From Castor canadensis (lineage: Eukaryota; Chordata; Mammalia; Rodentia; Castoridae), in the NCBI RefSeq assembly GCF_047511655.1, contig NC_133387.1, positions 141,666,853 through 141,730,852 on the forward strand: a DNA stretch of 64,000 nucleotides, written 5' to 3'. A program made the position numbers and the translations under genes. Shown one piece after another: positions 53,168 through 63,720 of the stretch; position 1 is the first letter of the stretch; the number at the start of each line of letters is the position of its first letter. The notes beneath the pieces are model-generated. The model searched no databases. It was given only the letters and a program-made list of their open reading frames with translations, and was not told where the DNA came from.

Positions 53168-53575
53168 CTATTTTTTTTTTGGCAGTCCCAGGGTTTGAAC
53201 TCAGGGCTTCATGCTTGCCAGGCAGGTGCTCTGGTTATTTTGGAGATAGGGTCATGCTTTACTTGCCCAGGCTGGCCTGGACTGCAATTCTATTTTAAGC
53301 TTTCATCATGCATGACAGGTATATGTCATCAGCACCCAGGTTTTTCCCTTGAGATGAGGGTCTTGGAAACTTTTTTGCTTGGGCTAGCCTGGAACCGAGA
53401 TCCTCCTGATCGCAGCTTTCTGTGTAGCTCCAAATGGTAGGCATGTGCCACCACACCTAACTATTGGTTAAGATGTGGTATCTGGAACTTTTTGCCCAGG
53501 CTAACTTAGAATTGCAATCCTCCTGATCTCAGGCTCCCAGCTACGATCACAGGCGTGAGCCACCATCACCTGGCT
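53168..53575 (-). repeat. Composite SINE, full length
   Basis: 'ggcagtcccagggtttgaac', then 7SL-like units ('gcccaggctggcctggactg' and 'atcacaggcgtgagccacca'). Confidence 0.82.
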
Positions 53576-53609
53576 TAACAGTATCACTATTACATAGTGA
53601 TTCACTTTT

Positions 53610-53670
53610 TTTTTTTCTTCTGATGCTGGGATGGAACCCAAGGCCTTGCTCATGGCTACGCCCCAGTCCA
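53610..53670 (-). repeat. ID-like fragment
   Basis: Poly(T), then 'gatgctgggatggaacccaa'. Confidence 0.6.
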
Positions 53671-53789
53671 TGATTCACTTTGAAATGCTTGCTGCCAATT
53701 ACACTATAAATATGATTTAATTAACATGTCACCAACATAGTTGCTGCTCTTCTGGTCCTTACTACCTACCACGTCCTTTGTAGCATACC

Positions 53790-53970
53790 TGACTCCAATT
53801 ATCTCATTTGATCTTTGTAATAACCCCATATGGTAGGTATCGTTATCCTTAGTCTAGAGACCAAGGAAAGGAAGCTTCAAGAGGTTAAAGAAATTTAGCC
53901 ACAGTCAATGCACCAGTAAATATCTGGGTTCAAAGTCTTGTCTGCCCTATGTTAAATCCATATTGCTACC
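53790..53970. repeat. MIR3/L2-like repeat
   Basis: 'aattatctcatttgatcttt', 'gtaataaccccatatggtag' and 'caaggaaaggaagcttcaag' resemble MIR3-type repeats. Confidence 0.5.
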
Positions 53971-54394
53971 CATTGTGTGATGATATCCTCCCACTTCCTT
54001 TGTCTCCAGTTTCTGGTGGTTGGTTATTTTTATTAGCCCTAAGAAGCAGTCTTTCATTATACCCAAAGAAACTACATTCACATTTCACCTGTAACACTTA
54101 AGACGTTTTCAGCTTCGAGTGTAAGAAACCTCCATCTCAAATTGACTTAACAATGGGATATTTATGATCTCAGATAACAAGAAATCCAGAAGTTGAACAG
54201 CACCAGGGCTGATTGACGTACTACCTCGATGTCACAGACCCTGGCTCATTCTATCTCTCCACTCTGTCATCATCAGTGTGTTGAGTTCTTTGCCCTAAAG
54301 CTAGCATCCCTGATGGTTCTAAGATGGCTATTCCAATTTCAGGTCACACAGCCAGATGCAATGACATCCAGTGAAGATGGTACCATACTTTCCC

Positions 54395-54645
54395 ATTGCT
54401 TCCAAGCCAGCCTGCGCAAAAACATTGGTGAGACACCCCCCCCTCCATTTCAACCAATGGCTGGACACAGTGGTGTGCACCTGTCACAGTCCAGGCTGGC
54501 CTGGGCATAAAGTGAGACCCTATCTCAAAATAACCAACACACCACACACACAAAAAAAGAGTTAGTGGAGTGGCTAAGTGGCACACCTGCCTAGCAAGCA
54601 TGAGGCTCTGAGTTCAACTCCCAGTACCGCTAAAAAAAAAAAAAA
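54395..54645 (+). repeat. Composite SINE, partial
   Basis: 'aatggctggacacagtggtg', 'aggctggcctgggcataaag' and 'gagttcaactcccagtaccg'. Confidence 0.82.
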
Positions 54646-54649
54646 AAGG

Positions 54650-54710
54650 CAGGGATTGAAAAGTTCAAGACAGCCTGGGCTACATAGTGAGACCCTGTCT
54701 CAAAAAAAAC
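54650..54710 (+). repeat. B1-like fragment
   Basis: 'gacagcctgggctacatagt' and 'gagaccctgtctcaaaaaaa'. Confidence 0.7.
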
Positions 54711-54864
54711 CTAACCTACCATTAATTTTCAGTATTAAAAAATAGAAAGGTTAAGTAATCATTCTACCTTTTGCATTCATTCATAAACACCTACTAAATT
54801 TTAGTCCTCATGGTATGGTATAGATAAGTGAACCAGAAGTTCCTTTTCACAGCTTTCTTTTTTT

Positions 54865-54945
54865 TGGGGGGGGGTGGGACTGGAATTTGAATCTAAGGCT
54901 TTGCATTTGCAATGTAGCCTCTACCACTTGAGCCACATCTCCAGG
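54865..54945 (-). repeat. Composite-SINE 3' unit
   Basis: 'gggactggaatttgaatcta' to 'taccacttgagccacatctc'. Confidence 0.78.
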
Positions 54946-55257
54946 TTATTTTGCCGCACAACTTTCTTTAGTTTGATGCTAATGTGTTCCTAAAGTCTCT
55001 ATGTGACTCTTGACAGTACAATAGCTCTTGTATCTCTGCTTGGGCTACCAACTCTGACTTGAACTTGAGAAATTATTTTGTCTTTTTCCTTACATAGTAA
55101 TGCTCCATTCATTTCATCATATGTAGCTGTGTTCCTCATGGGGAACCACAGGACAAACAAAGAAAAAAAGATACTTTACTACCAAGTATCTTTGCTACTC
55201 TTTCTTCTAATAGGAATGAAATTGCTTTATTATTTTTAGATTGTGCCTATCATCAAC

Positions 55258-55345
55258 TTTTTTTTTTTTGGTGATACCAGGATTTGAACCCAGGGCCGCG
55301 AGCTTGCTAGTCAAACACTCTACCACTTGAGCCACTCTGCCAGTC
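55258..55345 (-). repeat. Composite-SINE 3' unit
   Basis: Poly(T), then 'gataccaggatttgaaccca' and 'taccacttgagccactctgc'. Confidence 0.83.
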
Positions 55346-56254
55346 CAACTATCAGCTTTCTTTAGAAAAACGGCCAGTTTGATCAGTAAGCAGCCCTGTT
55401 CCTATTTAACAAAAGGCTATGACTTCTAATGAATGCACGGCATAAAAAAGGTCAGACATCCTCTCTGCTACTCAGGTCATTTAAAATAATAAATGTACAT
55501 GAAAAGTTGAGAACATGATTTAAACTGGCTTGTCACAGCTCCATTTTATTTCATTCTTTTCAGCTTAGCTTTGTGATTGTGAGGAGGTACAGTCAGTGAC
55601 CATAACTGATGGAAACAACTGGATCTCAATCGGCAGCAACTGTGTACCAGTGTTCATCACACCAGTTCCAGAATTTACCAGTTCTTAGAGAATTAACTTT
55701 ATTTTCAGGTTCAGCTCACCTGTTGGGGAAGCCATGGTCCTGTTCTGAAATTTACAAAAGCAAGTGCTGAAGGTGGCCGGGGTGGAAGGAGAGGAGACCG
55801 CTAATGACCAGCTGGTAGACCTTGCATAAATTGTATCACCTCTCTGTGCTTCCTACAGTTCTGATGGGAGAGCTCCTCGCCGCCCCCCCCCCACAGGGTT
55901 GGTACAAAATCCAATGACAACATGAACAGGAAAGTCTTTTCACAGATGCAAGGTGGGGTCATTATTTTTCAATATGGAATTTCCTCTGCAGCACTTTTTA
56001 TTTGGCCACATGATTACTGCACATCATGCCAGACTGCAATGCTGTTTCACCTTCATTTACCCTTTTTCTTATTTTAGACAGAGATTACACTGACCATGAT
56101 GCATCCATCCCTCTGGTTCATGTTCCTCCTCCACATTGTGCAAATCCCACAATAAAGAGAAATATTGCATAGCAGCAACAAAACTCAACGCACCTGAAAG
56201 TATCAAGAAAAAGCACAAGTTATGCTCAAAGGATGCAGAAATGGGTCAAAAAGG

Positions 56255-56440
56255 AGACAGATGGGCACAGTGGTTAACATCTGTAACCCCAGCTACTTGG
56301 GAGGTAAGAGATAAGAAGGATCACAGTTGGAGGTTGCCCCTACTCCAGACTCTACCTGAAAAACAACTAAAGCAAAAAGGACTCAAGTGATAGAGCACTT
56401 GGGCAAGGCCCTGAGTTCAAACTCCAATACTGCAAGTATT
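56255..56440 (+). repeat. Composite SINE, shortened
   Basis: 'tgggcacagtggttaacatc' and 'gagttcaaactccaatactg'. Confidence 0.78.
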
Positions 56441-57268
56441 GGAGACTGAGAAGGAATTATACAAGGCTTCTATGCCTTGTTTCATACCACCCCACCCCAC
56501 TTTCATGCTTCAGAAACAAAACAGTATTCGAGCTCGAAGCTCCTAACAACCAGGCAGAGAGGAAAAGACATCTCAGTACATTTTCAGTGATGGAGAGAAC
56601 AAGCTAAAAGACACTATTCACTTAGCCAGCCCATGAGGTCCCGCTAGCTTTTGCTTAACACTGTTTTGTAGTGTTTTCCCAGCAGGGAGCGTGCCCAAGA
56701 ACTCCCCTGTACCTACAAAAGAAGGAACCTTTATGAGGCACAGACATGAGTTGTGCGTCCTGAAGCTTTAAACCTGACTTACAGATGAGGACATTAAGTC
56801 TCAGGAAGGTTGAGGTGTCCAGTCTCACACCTAGTGAAGTCCCCACGTGGGCGTGTCTGTCCCACGCCCTGGAGCCATAAACTCGGTCAGCCTCATTAAC
56901 CCCAACTTTGATTTCCTACCTCCTCCAGGCAACGATCCCAGCTACTCCTCCTTCCCACGCCTCTGCCCAGCCAGTAAATCCTAGGGTAGAGATTAAAAAG
57001 GCTCCTAGGCAAGATGCTCGCTCACCCAAACGCTCCTCCCAAGCTCGCCAAGCCTGTGCCACCCACCCTATCCGCAGCCCCGAGCTTTTCCCCAGGCTGC
57101 CCTCTCCCCTGCACTGCGCTTACGGGGTGGGGACCCAGATTCCGCGAGAGGACACCTGAGCGAGGTAGAGCTGAGATGTGTGTGTGGTGGAGGGAATTCC
57201 GGAGCTGTGGCCAGTGGCGGGGGTCCGTCTTCCGCGCGCCCTCCGCGTGCCCGCTGCGCGCCCCCGGG

Positions 57269-57288
57269 AACTACGCTTCCCAGGCTGC
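57269..57288 (+). promoter_or_regulatory. ZNF143/THAP11-type (SBS) motif
   Basis: AACTACGCTTCCCAGGCTGC closely matches the ACTACAATTCCCAGAATGC promoter motif bound by ZNF143 (STAF), which typically lies within a couple of hundred bases of CpG-island start sites. Confidence 0.6.
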
Positions 57289-57299
57289 TCCGCTGCAGC

Positions 57300-57450
57300 C
57301 GCGCGCCCGGCGCCGCGCCCGACCCAGAGCCGCCTGTTGATTGCAGCGCTCGCCGGGGCCACGGCGCCTCCCCGGCTCGCCAGACCCGCTACCTCGGGGC
57401 TCACGGGCTGACGGCCCGCAGCGCTGGCTCCGACATGGCTGCACGCACCG
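57300..57450 (+). other. TMOD2: Probable TMOD2 exon 1 (5' UTR), start uncertain
   Basis: CpG-island sequence ends at a consensus donor (CACCG|GTGAGCGC, GT at 57,451). An ATG at 57,434 in CCGACATGG context gives MAART and then runs into the donor. As I recall, tropomodulin-2 coding (MALPFQKGLEK...) begins in the next exon, which lies beyond the window, so this exon is probably non-coding. The 5' end is approximate. Confidence 0.55.
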
Positions 57451-58261
57451 GTGAGCGCGTGTCGGGGGCGGGTGGGGGCCTGTCGCGGCCCGCGTGGGTA
57501 TGCGGAGCCCCGGGCCCGCTGTCCTGTGGCCGCCGCGCCCTCCCTGCGGTCTGGAGGATGCTCCGCTTGCGGCGAGGGCGCTCGGCCCCGCAGGCGCGCA
57601 CAGCCTCCCCGGGCCACGGGCAGGAGCGCGGGGCCCCGGGGCGGCGGGGCCGGTCCAGTGCCCGCACTGCGGTTCCGCAGCCTCTGCAGCCCGCGTGGCA
57701 GCTGCGGGGAGGGCGCGGTCTCCCGGCCTCTCGGGTTGCGGGGCTGGGGTTTTTCCACGCTGCGCTTTGTTCCACACTTTCCCCTCGGCTGTGAACGTCT
57801 CCTAAGCCCCGGGAGTCTTGGGTATCTTGCGACCTCGTTTACGCAGGGGACAGGGAAGGAGGGGACACCGGCCGATGGCTTTTCCTCAGAACCCTGGAGC
57901 TGTCACTGCAGGGCGTTTCAGCCTCCTGACAGCCGCGAAGGCAGGTCCTCTAGAACCTTATTATTCATTTTTTTCTGGCTGAAAATAATCATATGTGCCC
58001 TCTAGAAGCTTCCTGAATTTTCTCCGTCGACCTGCAGAAACGAAGGTTAATTATGATTTTTTAAAGATAATAAAAGGGTCCGAATGGGAATTTTTACTTA
58101 TAAGTATTAAAAGGTGGGAAGGTGATGCGGTTAAAATGCAAATTAGCAATAAGAGGCCCCGAATGCGACATCTTCCCCGTGCCTATTAAACATCTGAATC
58201 ATGAGACACTTGCGAAGGGAATGAAAAGAGCATCGCAGGAGATATTTTAAAATCTGGCTTC

Positions 58262-58370
58262 GGTTTTTGAGCCACCATTAAGCAGCCAAGGGACCCTGGG
58301 CAAGGCTCATCACCTCTCAGCTTCTTTCTCCATGCAAAACAGGGGCATTTGGCTAAATGGTTTCCAGACC
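58262..58370 (+). repeat. Possible MIR SINE
   Basis: 'ccctgggcaaggctcatcac' and 'cttctttctccatgcaaaac' resemble the MIR core. It is weak. Confidence 0.35.
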
Positions 58371-59689
58371 TCTTCCTGGATTCTCATATGTAGGAAGACA
58401 TGAGGGTGCTTCTGTTTAATACCGTCACAAAAAGCCTGGTTGTGACAGAACAAGCAGCTTTGCCCTAGTAAAGGAGGAAAGCTTTTTCAGGGCTTAGATA
58501 ATCTAATTTTAAAAAAATAATAATAAATCCTATTTCCTCTGTCTACTCTCTTTAGTCTACCTCAGTGAGTGTAAGAACAATTTAAATTTTTGTAAAGTTA
58601 CTGCGGATCGGTAGGCGACAATGTGTGTTGTGTTTTCTGTTCTGTTTGTTTGCTGAAGATGAGGTGATGGGATCAGCAGATAAAGGGTTGGTGACTCCCT
58701 AGGGCTGGGCCTGAGCTGTCAAATGTAATCAGCAAGATAGTGGGGGAGGAAGTAACCAAAGAGAATCTACAGTGGGAAAACAGGATGCATACTGATGGGT
58801 TATTGTGTGAAAAATAAATACACAATAGAAGAAATGAGAGAAGCAGAAAATCAGCTGTGTGCAAATCCTAGCGTTTGATTCAGGCAAGGGCTCATCAACT
58901 GGCATGAAAGCTTTGAGTGAAAGGTTGTTGGGAGCAGAATTTCTGTATTTCAAAGTGTCTTTCACAGATTACTCAATAGAATGTGTTTTATAATGGAGAG
59001 ATTAGATCACCATCTTAACCAATGATGGCTTAAGGCAGCCATCATTTCACCTCTATAGTGTTCCTGCCAAAAAGAGATGGATAGGGAGACAACTATTGCA
59101 GATTAAAAGATTTCATAACAATGAATTGGGGTGTGTGGCGTTTAAAACCTAGATGAGAAAAAAATAGCTATAAGAAACAATTTTGAGACAGTTGGGGCAA
59201 TACAAATATGGATTATAAGTGAGATGATCTCTTAGGTGCAATCATGGTTTTATGGTTATGTAGGAGACTGTCCTTATCCTTCGGAGACGTGGGTATTTGA
59301 GGTGAACCACATTGACATTTACAACGTCCACCTGGTTCAGAGAAGAAGCCTACAGGGGTGGCAGAGCAAGTTCAGGGATGTAACAAGTATGGCAGAATGA
59401 TGACAGCTGGCGAGTCAAGATAGAATACAGGTGTTACTGTTAACTTTTCTGTAGATTTGGACTTTTTAAATTTAAAAAATTAGAGATTAAGATTAATAAG
59501 TAAATAAAGAGAGAGTGTTGCAGAGGACCATATGGGGTAGTGACAGACTGCTGTAGTCAGTCTGTGGGAGACTCCTTAACTTCAAGTTCCCAAGAACTGG
59601 AGATGTGAATGGGGCCAGGGGAAGTTGCCTTTTTTGGATCATCAACACCTCCATCCCTTTGCTCTGATCTCAGAGTACATTTGTGTCCT

Positions 59690-60090
59690 CAGTTCTCAAG
59701 AGGAATTGGTTCTAGGACCCCCACATCTGCAGATCTCAGGTCCCTTATATTAATGGTATAGTATGTGCATAAAACCTACACAATCCTCCTGAATATGTGA
59801 AGTCATCTCTAAATTACTTCTATGCAATACACTTTATGCTATGTAAACAGTTGTAATACTATATTTTTTAGAGACTAATGACAAGAAAAAAGTCTGTAAA
59901 GTTCAGTAGAGGTGCTGTTTTGTCTTTGTTTTTGTTTTCCAGTGCTAGGGATCAAACCCAGGGCTTTACTGGGCAGGAGTTTTGTCACTGAGCTGTATCT
60001 CCATCTCTGCACTTTTAAAAATAATATTTTTGACCCATAGTTGGTTGAATCAACAGGTGTAGAGCCCGTAGGTATGGAGGGATGACTCTA
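59690..60090. mobile_element. MER2/Tigger DNA transposon (TcMar-Tigger), with nested ID SINE
   Basis: It opens with ATTGGTTCTAGGACCCCCAC near 59,700. It continues through 'cccttatat', 'taatgacaagaaaaaagtct' and 'gttggttgaatcaacaggtg', ending GTATGGAGGGATGACT, the MER2/Tigger pattern. An ID-type SINE (59,925-60,006) splits it. It is an ancient, non-coding element. Confidence 0.8.
59925..60006 (-). repeat. ID-like SINE nested in MER2
   Basis: 'ccagtgctagggatcaaacc' to 'gtcactgagctgtatctcca'. Confidence 0.75.
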
Positions 60091-60494
60091 TTAGTAATTC
60101 TCCAACCTTCAGAAATTCTGGCCCTAGTCAAGAACTACCTTGAAAGCGTGTCTCTCTTCTTTGTCCATCCAAGATCTGAGGCATATGTAAGGATGTTTGA
60201 GTACAGAGGAGGTAGTTCAATTTGCTTTGGCTTAAGAGAATGTTGGGAAAACAACTGATCTCTAGCTTTCTGACAGAACAAAAGTTATGAGTTCTTTTCA
60301 TTTTCTTTGTGAGTAAATCACATACTACCAAAGATTTTCCTTAAAGGCTAGAAGTGGTTCAAAGAGGTTCAGTGAAGGCACAGAAGACACTTGCTACTAC
60401 CAAACCAAGGAATCAAAACCAACTCCTCGGATACCACACGTAATCTCTTATATAGAATCCTTTGCTGCAAGAATAATTTTGCTATACCTGGATC

Positions 60495-60497
<3 letters not shown>

Positions 60498-60531
<34 letters not shown>
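60498..60531 (+). repeat. (GT)n microsatellite
   Basis: About 17 GT units, nearly uninterrupted. Confidence 0.9.
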
Positions 60532-60794
60532 TATCTGTGAGTCTTTCAGTCAGTATTCCTGCAAAAAATATAGGCTGTTACCAGGTGTTACAAGAAAAAG
60601 AAAGTGCCTTCTCAGATCTTCTCAGAAGCCCTAGAGTAAGCAAAACTGAAAAGGTCGGTTGACTCTTAACTGTTCAGAACCTTAGGCTAATGATCATTAA
60701 GCTCCCGGATATGGAGTTAGTGGGCTGGGAGTTTCTGAAGAATAAATAGTATGGAATGTTTCCCAAACTATGGGCAAAAAATGAAAATAAAAAA

Positions 60795-60898
60795 TCAAGG
60801 CTGGGGATGATGTAGCTCAGTGGTAGAGTGCCTGCATAGCATGCTTAAGGCCCTGGATTCAATCCCCAGGGCATACATACATACATACATACATACAT
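60795..60898 (+). repeat. ID SINE with (ATAC)n tail
   Basis: 'aaggctggggatgatgtagc', 'tcagtggtagagtgcctgca' and 'gattcaatccccag'. This is closer to the classical rodent ID/BC1 pattern than the composite family. Confidence 0.85.
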
Positions 60899-61178
60899 GG
60901 CAGTAAAAAATTTGAAAGACTAGCTAATATTGCCTGGAACCAACTTTGGGAAACACTGCCTCCAGTGCATGTTTGAGTGGAGGGTCAGGACTTCCACATC
61001 AATGCGTAGATCGTAACATTTGTCATTTTTTATTCCCATTACCTACAGGTTGAATTCCATTTTCAGTTTCTGGTGTTCGTGGATCACAACTATTTGACCC
61101 CAACCTACTTTTTCAACCTGAATTTCCCATATTTCTTCCTATAAGAGTTCCTTAATATTTTGCTTGTACACTATGAAC

Positions 61179-61208
61179 ACTTTTTGGTGTTTCAGAACAC
61201 CAAAAAGT
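61179..61208. repeat. Perfect 13-bp inverted repeat (hairpin)
   Basis: ACTTTTTGGTGTT and AACACCAAAAAGT are exact reverse complements separated by TCAG. Confidence 0.85.
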
Positions 61209-62592
61209 CAATTCTACATAATTTTCGAAGCTTTGATGTATTTTCTGCTGTGGCTCTTAAGTGAAGCTGGACTCCCCACCCCCTTGGTTTCTTGGACTTA
61301 GTCCTGCATTTCAGCACAACCTTCTTCAAAGGTGTGATTTGGTGTTATTTCTAATTTATGTTTTGTCTTTCTGGCTTGGCACTGACTGCCCTATTCATTA
61401 TGTTTTCCATGTGTGTCACCAGTCTTCCTGGATTCCCTTAGTGACAACTGGGTGGGGTGGGAATGAGAAGGTCTGTTCCAGGACTGTAGTGACAGGTGCT
61501 CCTGAAACATGGCATAAGGCCAGTTCTGCCATGCCTGGACTTGAGAAGGAACAAAGTTGGGGTACCAGTCCTAAGAGAGAACCAAGAGACAGTAGCAGGA
61601 AATAGTACCCACCAAAACAATTAGAAACCAAGTAGTAGTTAGGAAGACAGTAAAGTCTTCACTGTGAAGGAGTTTCTGCCTCAACCAGGAAGTCTTGGCT
61701 ACTTCCTGACCAGGTGAAAATCTATGTCATAGTTTGGCCAGCCAATGTTGTGATGGCTTTCTACACTTGGCATCATTGATCAAGGGATCATACAGATCTG
61801 TATTTAGTAGATACTGCCAAGGAAAACAGAGAGAAAGAGTGTCACCAAAGAAGATTATTCCCAGGCCAGGGACAAAAGAGAAATAGTTTTGAGAACTTGC
61901 ATGCGCTCGCCACTGTACCTAGCACAAACACTAGCACCTTAAGTACTACCTCTATCTTCTGATGTAAGTAGAGTCATATATCTGATAATGATGTTTCAGT
62001 CAGCCATGAATCACATGTATGACAGGGGTCCCTAAGAGTTTATCACCTGATAGCATTGTAATTGTCTTAGTCTGTGTCAGTATACTCTATAATGTTTGCA
62101 CAGCGACCAAATCACTAATGATACATTTCTCAGAATGTATCCCTGTTGTAAGCAATGCACTGTTCTTCGCTTGTCTTACAGGGAAAAGAACACAGGTTTA
62201 GAAAAGCTGTCACTTGCATGTATGTCTGCATCATTAGACTTCAGGCTGGTCACCTCCAGGGCCCATGCTTTTAGTCTTCTGTGCTCCTCTAAACCTGGAG
62301 GGGAGCAGTCACTAAGTGGGCATGTCATTATAAAAGGGGACTATTTCCAAGCATGATTTAGCTGTAGCGATTTATATGTTCCAAAATTGGGAAATTAAAA
62401 AAGAGTCTCATATACAAGCACTGCATTCTGGTAGGATCTGTCTCTTAGTCTCCTTTTTGCCTTCTTCCCATTGCCTTGCCTTATTTTTGGACTGAAATTC
62501 CTCATTCCTACCTTGTTTTCTGACCTTCACCCTCTTAAGTTATTTCCCAGAGTATGGTAGGAGCAATTTGATTGTTTAAAACAAACAAATTA

Positions 62593-62618
62593 CAAAAAAA
62601 AAAAAAAAAAAAAAAACT
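62593..62618 (+). repeat. Poly(A) tract
   Basis: About 23 consecutive A, preceded by AAACAAACAAATTAC. No recognisable retroposon body adjoins it. Confidence 0.8.
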
Positions 62619-63071
62619 TGACTGGTCCATCTTCAAATAGATAGAGTCTAAAATACAGCTATAGTGGATTCATCTTTGTATTTGCCCAGCAGCTAGAAAT
62701 AAATTAAATATGTAGCATCAGTGTATATTTTCTTACAGGGTATGTTGACAGGCTGATTTTGTTCTAATTTACTAGTTTTAGAAAATGCAGATTTGGCTCT
62801 TGTACAAATTGGTTCATTAATTGTTTAAATTTGTGAAATATTAAAGAGATATAAAAAAAGAATAAAGACTAATACCCTCTCATTTACTGACCCACTCACT
62901 GAGAAATAAATCATCCCCAGCACAGTTGAAGCCCCACGTCTAATCAATTCCACTCTCTTCCTCTGCAAAGTACCCTTTGTCCTTTCCACAAACAGTCCTT
63001 AATAGCTTTCTTACATGTGTATGTACTTCTAGGCAATTTCTAGCACTGTTTTGCCCACTAAAAAAACTCTT

Positions 63072-63185
63072 CATGCAAGGTATGGTGGTGCATGCCTGTA
63101 ATCACAGCACTCAGAAGGCTGAGGCTGGAAGATGTAAGTTCGAGGCCAGCCTGGGCTACATATGAGCCTCTATCTCAAAAAAAAC
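63072..63185 (+). repeat. B1-like SINE
   Basis: 'ggtatggtggtgcatgcctg', 'gttcgaggccagcctgggct' and 'ctctatctcaaaaaaaa'. Confidence 0.85.
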
Positions 63186-63221
63186 AAAACCTTGGGGTTT
63201 TTTTTCCCCCTTTCCTTTCTT

Positions 63222-63452
63222 TCTTTCCTTTTTTTTTTTTTTTTTTTTTTTTTGGTGGTACTGGAGATTGAAGCCAGAGCCTCGTGCTTATAAGGCAAAC
63301 ACTCTATTTCTGAGCTATATCTTACATCCCTGACCCTTTTTAATATTTTTCTTTTGAGACAGGATCTCACTAAGTTGCCCAGGCTAGCCTCTAACTCTCC
63401 ATTCTCCTGCCTCACCCACCCAGGGTTATAGGTATGCTCCACCATTCCCAGC
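63222..63452 (-). repeat. B1-plus-ID composite SINE
   Basis: Poly(T), then the ID complement ('ggtggtactggagattgaag'), then the B1 complement ('gagacaggatctcactaagt', 'gcccaggctagcctctaact'). This is a two-unit 7SL plus tRNA structure. Confidence 0.8.
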
Positions 63453-63475
63453 TTACTAGGTTTTAAGAGTTTTTG

Positions 63476-63560
63476 GGAGCTGGCTGTGTGGGTCAGGTGA
63501 GTAGAGCACCTATCTAACAAGCACAATACCTTGAATTCAAACCCCAGTACTGAAAGAAGA

Positions 63561-63572
<12 letters not shown>
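63476..63572 (+). repeat. Composite-SINE 3' unit with (TA)n tail
   Basis: 'gtgtgggtcaggtgagtaga' to 'gaattcaaaccccagtactg', then A-rich sequence and (AT)n to 63,592. Confidence 0.83.
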
Positions 63573-63591
<19 letters not shown>

Positions 63592-63720
63592 TTAGCATAT
63601 GTTAATTGTACAAAGGGGTTTCATCGTGTTATTTCCATACAAGCATACAATGTACTTTGATCTTATTTACCTTTATCTCTTTTATTACTCTTTCTTAAAC
63701 TCTTCCTTTAAAAAATAATT
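63592..63720 (-). mobile_element. L1 3'-end-like fragment
   Basis: 'ttaattgtacaaaggggttt' and 'acaatgtactttgatc' match a common rodent repeat pattern, probably an L1 3' end, related to 52,690-52,790. The (TA)n beside it derives from the tail of the adjoining SINE. Confidence 0.45.

Larger units (their letters stand above)
45116..57169. other. LYSMD2-TMOD2 intergenic region (head-to-head genes)
   Basis: This 12-kb divergent spacer is dominated by L2 (46.0-46.6 kb), degraded L1 pieces (48.15-49.3, 49.6-50.4, 50.55-52.2, 52.38-52.63 kb) and many SINEs. Bases 45,120-46,030, 46,610-47,340, 55,350-56,250 and 56,450-57,170 look unique. No exon was recognised. Confidence 0.75.
57170..57840. promoter_or_regulatory. 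TMOD2: CpG island, probable TMOD2 promoter and first exon
   Basis: This dense CpG tract lies about 12 kb beyond the LYSMD2 start. In human 15q21.2, TMOD2 begins at about this distance and in this orientation. The tract holds a ZNF143-like motif (57,269-57,288) and a strong splice donor (57,451). The identity rests on synteny, because no tropomodulin coding sequence is present in the window. Confidence 0.75.

Noticed and set aside
57120-57794. Several 100-210-codon frames on both strands in the 57-kb CpG island
   Set aside because: Composition-driven open frames. None matches a known protein, and they overlap each other on opposite strands.
60795-60870. Possible tRNA gene
   Set aside because: A-box- and B-box-like motifs are present, but the body and A-rich or (ATAC)n tail are those of an ID SINE. 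No cloverleaf was supportable.
63170-63598. 142-codon minus-strand frame
   Set aside because: It is a translation of SINE sequence, poly(T) and a (TA)n tract.
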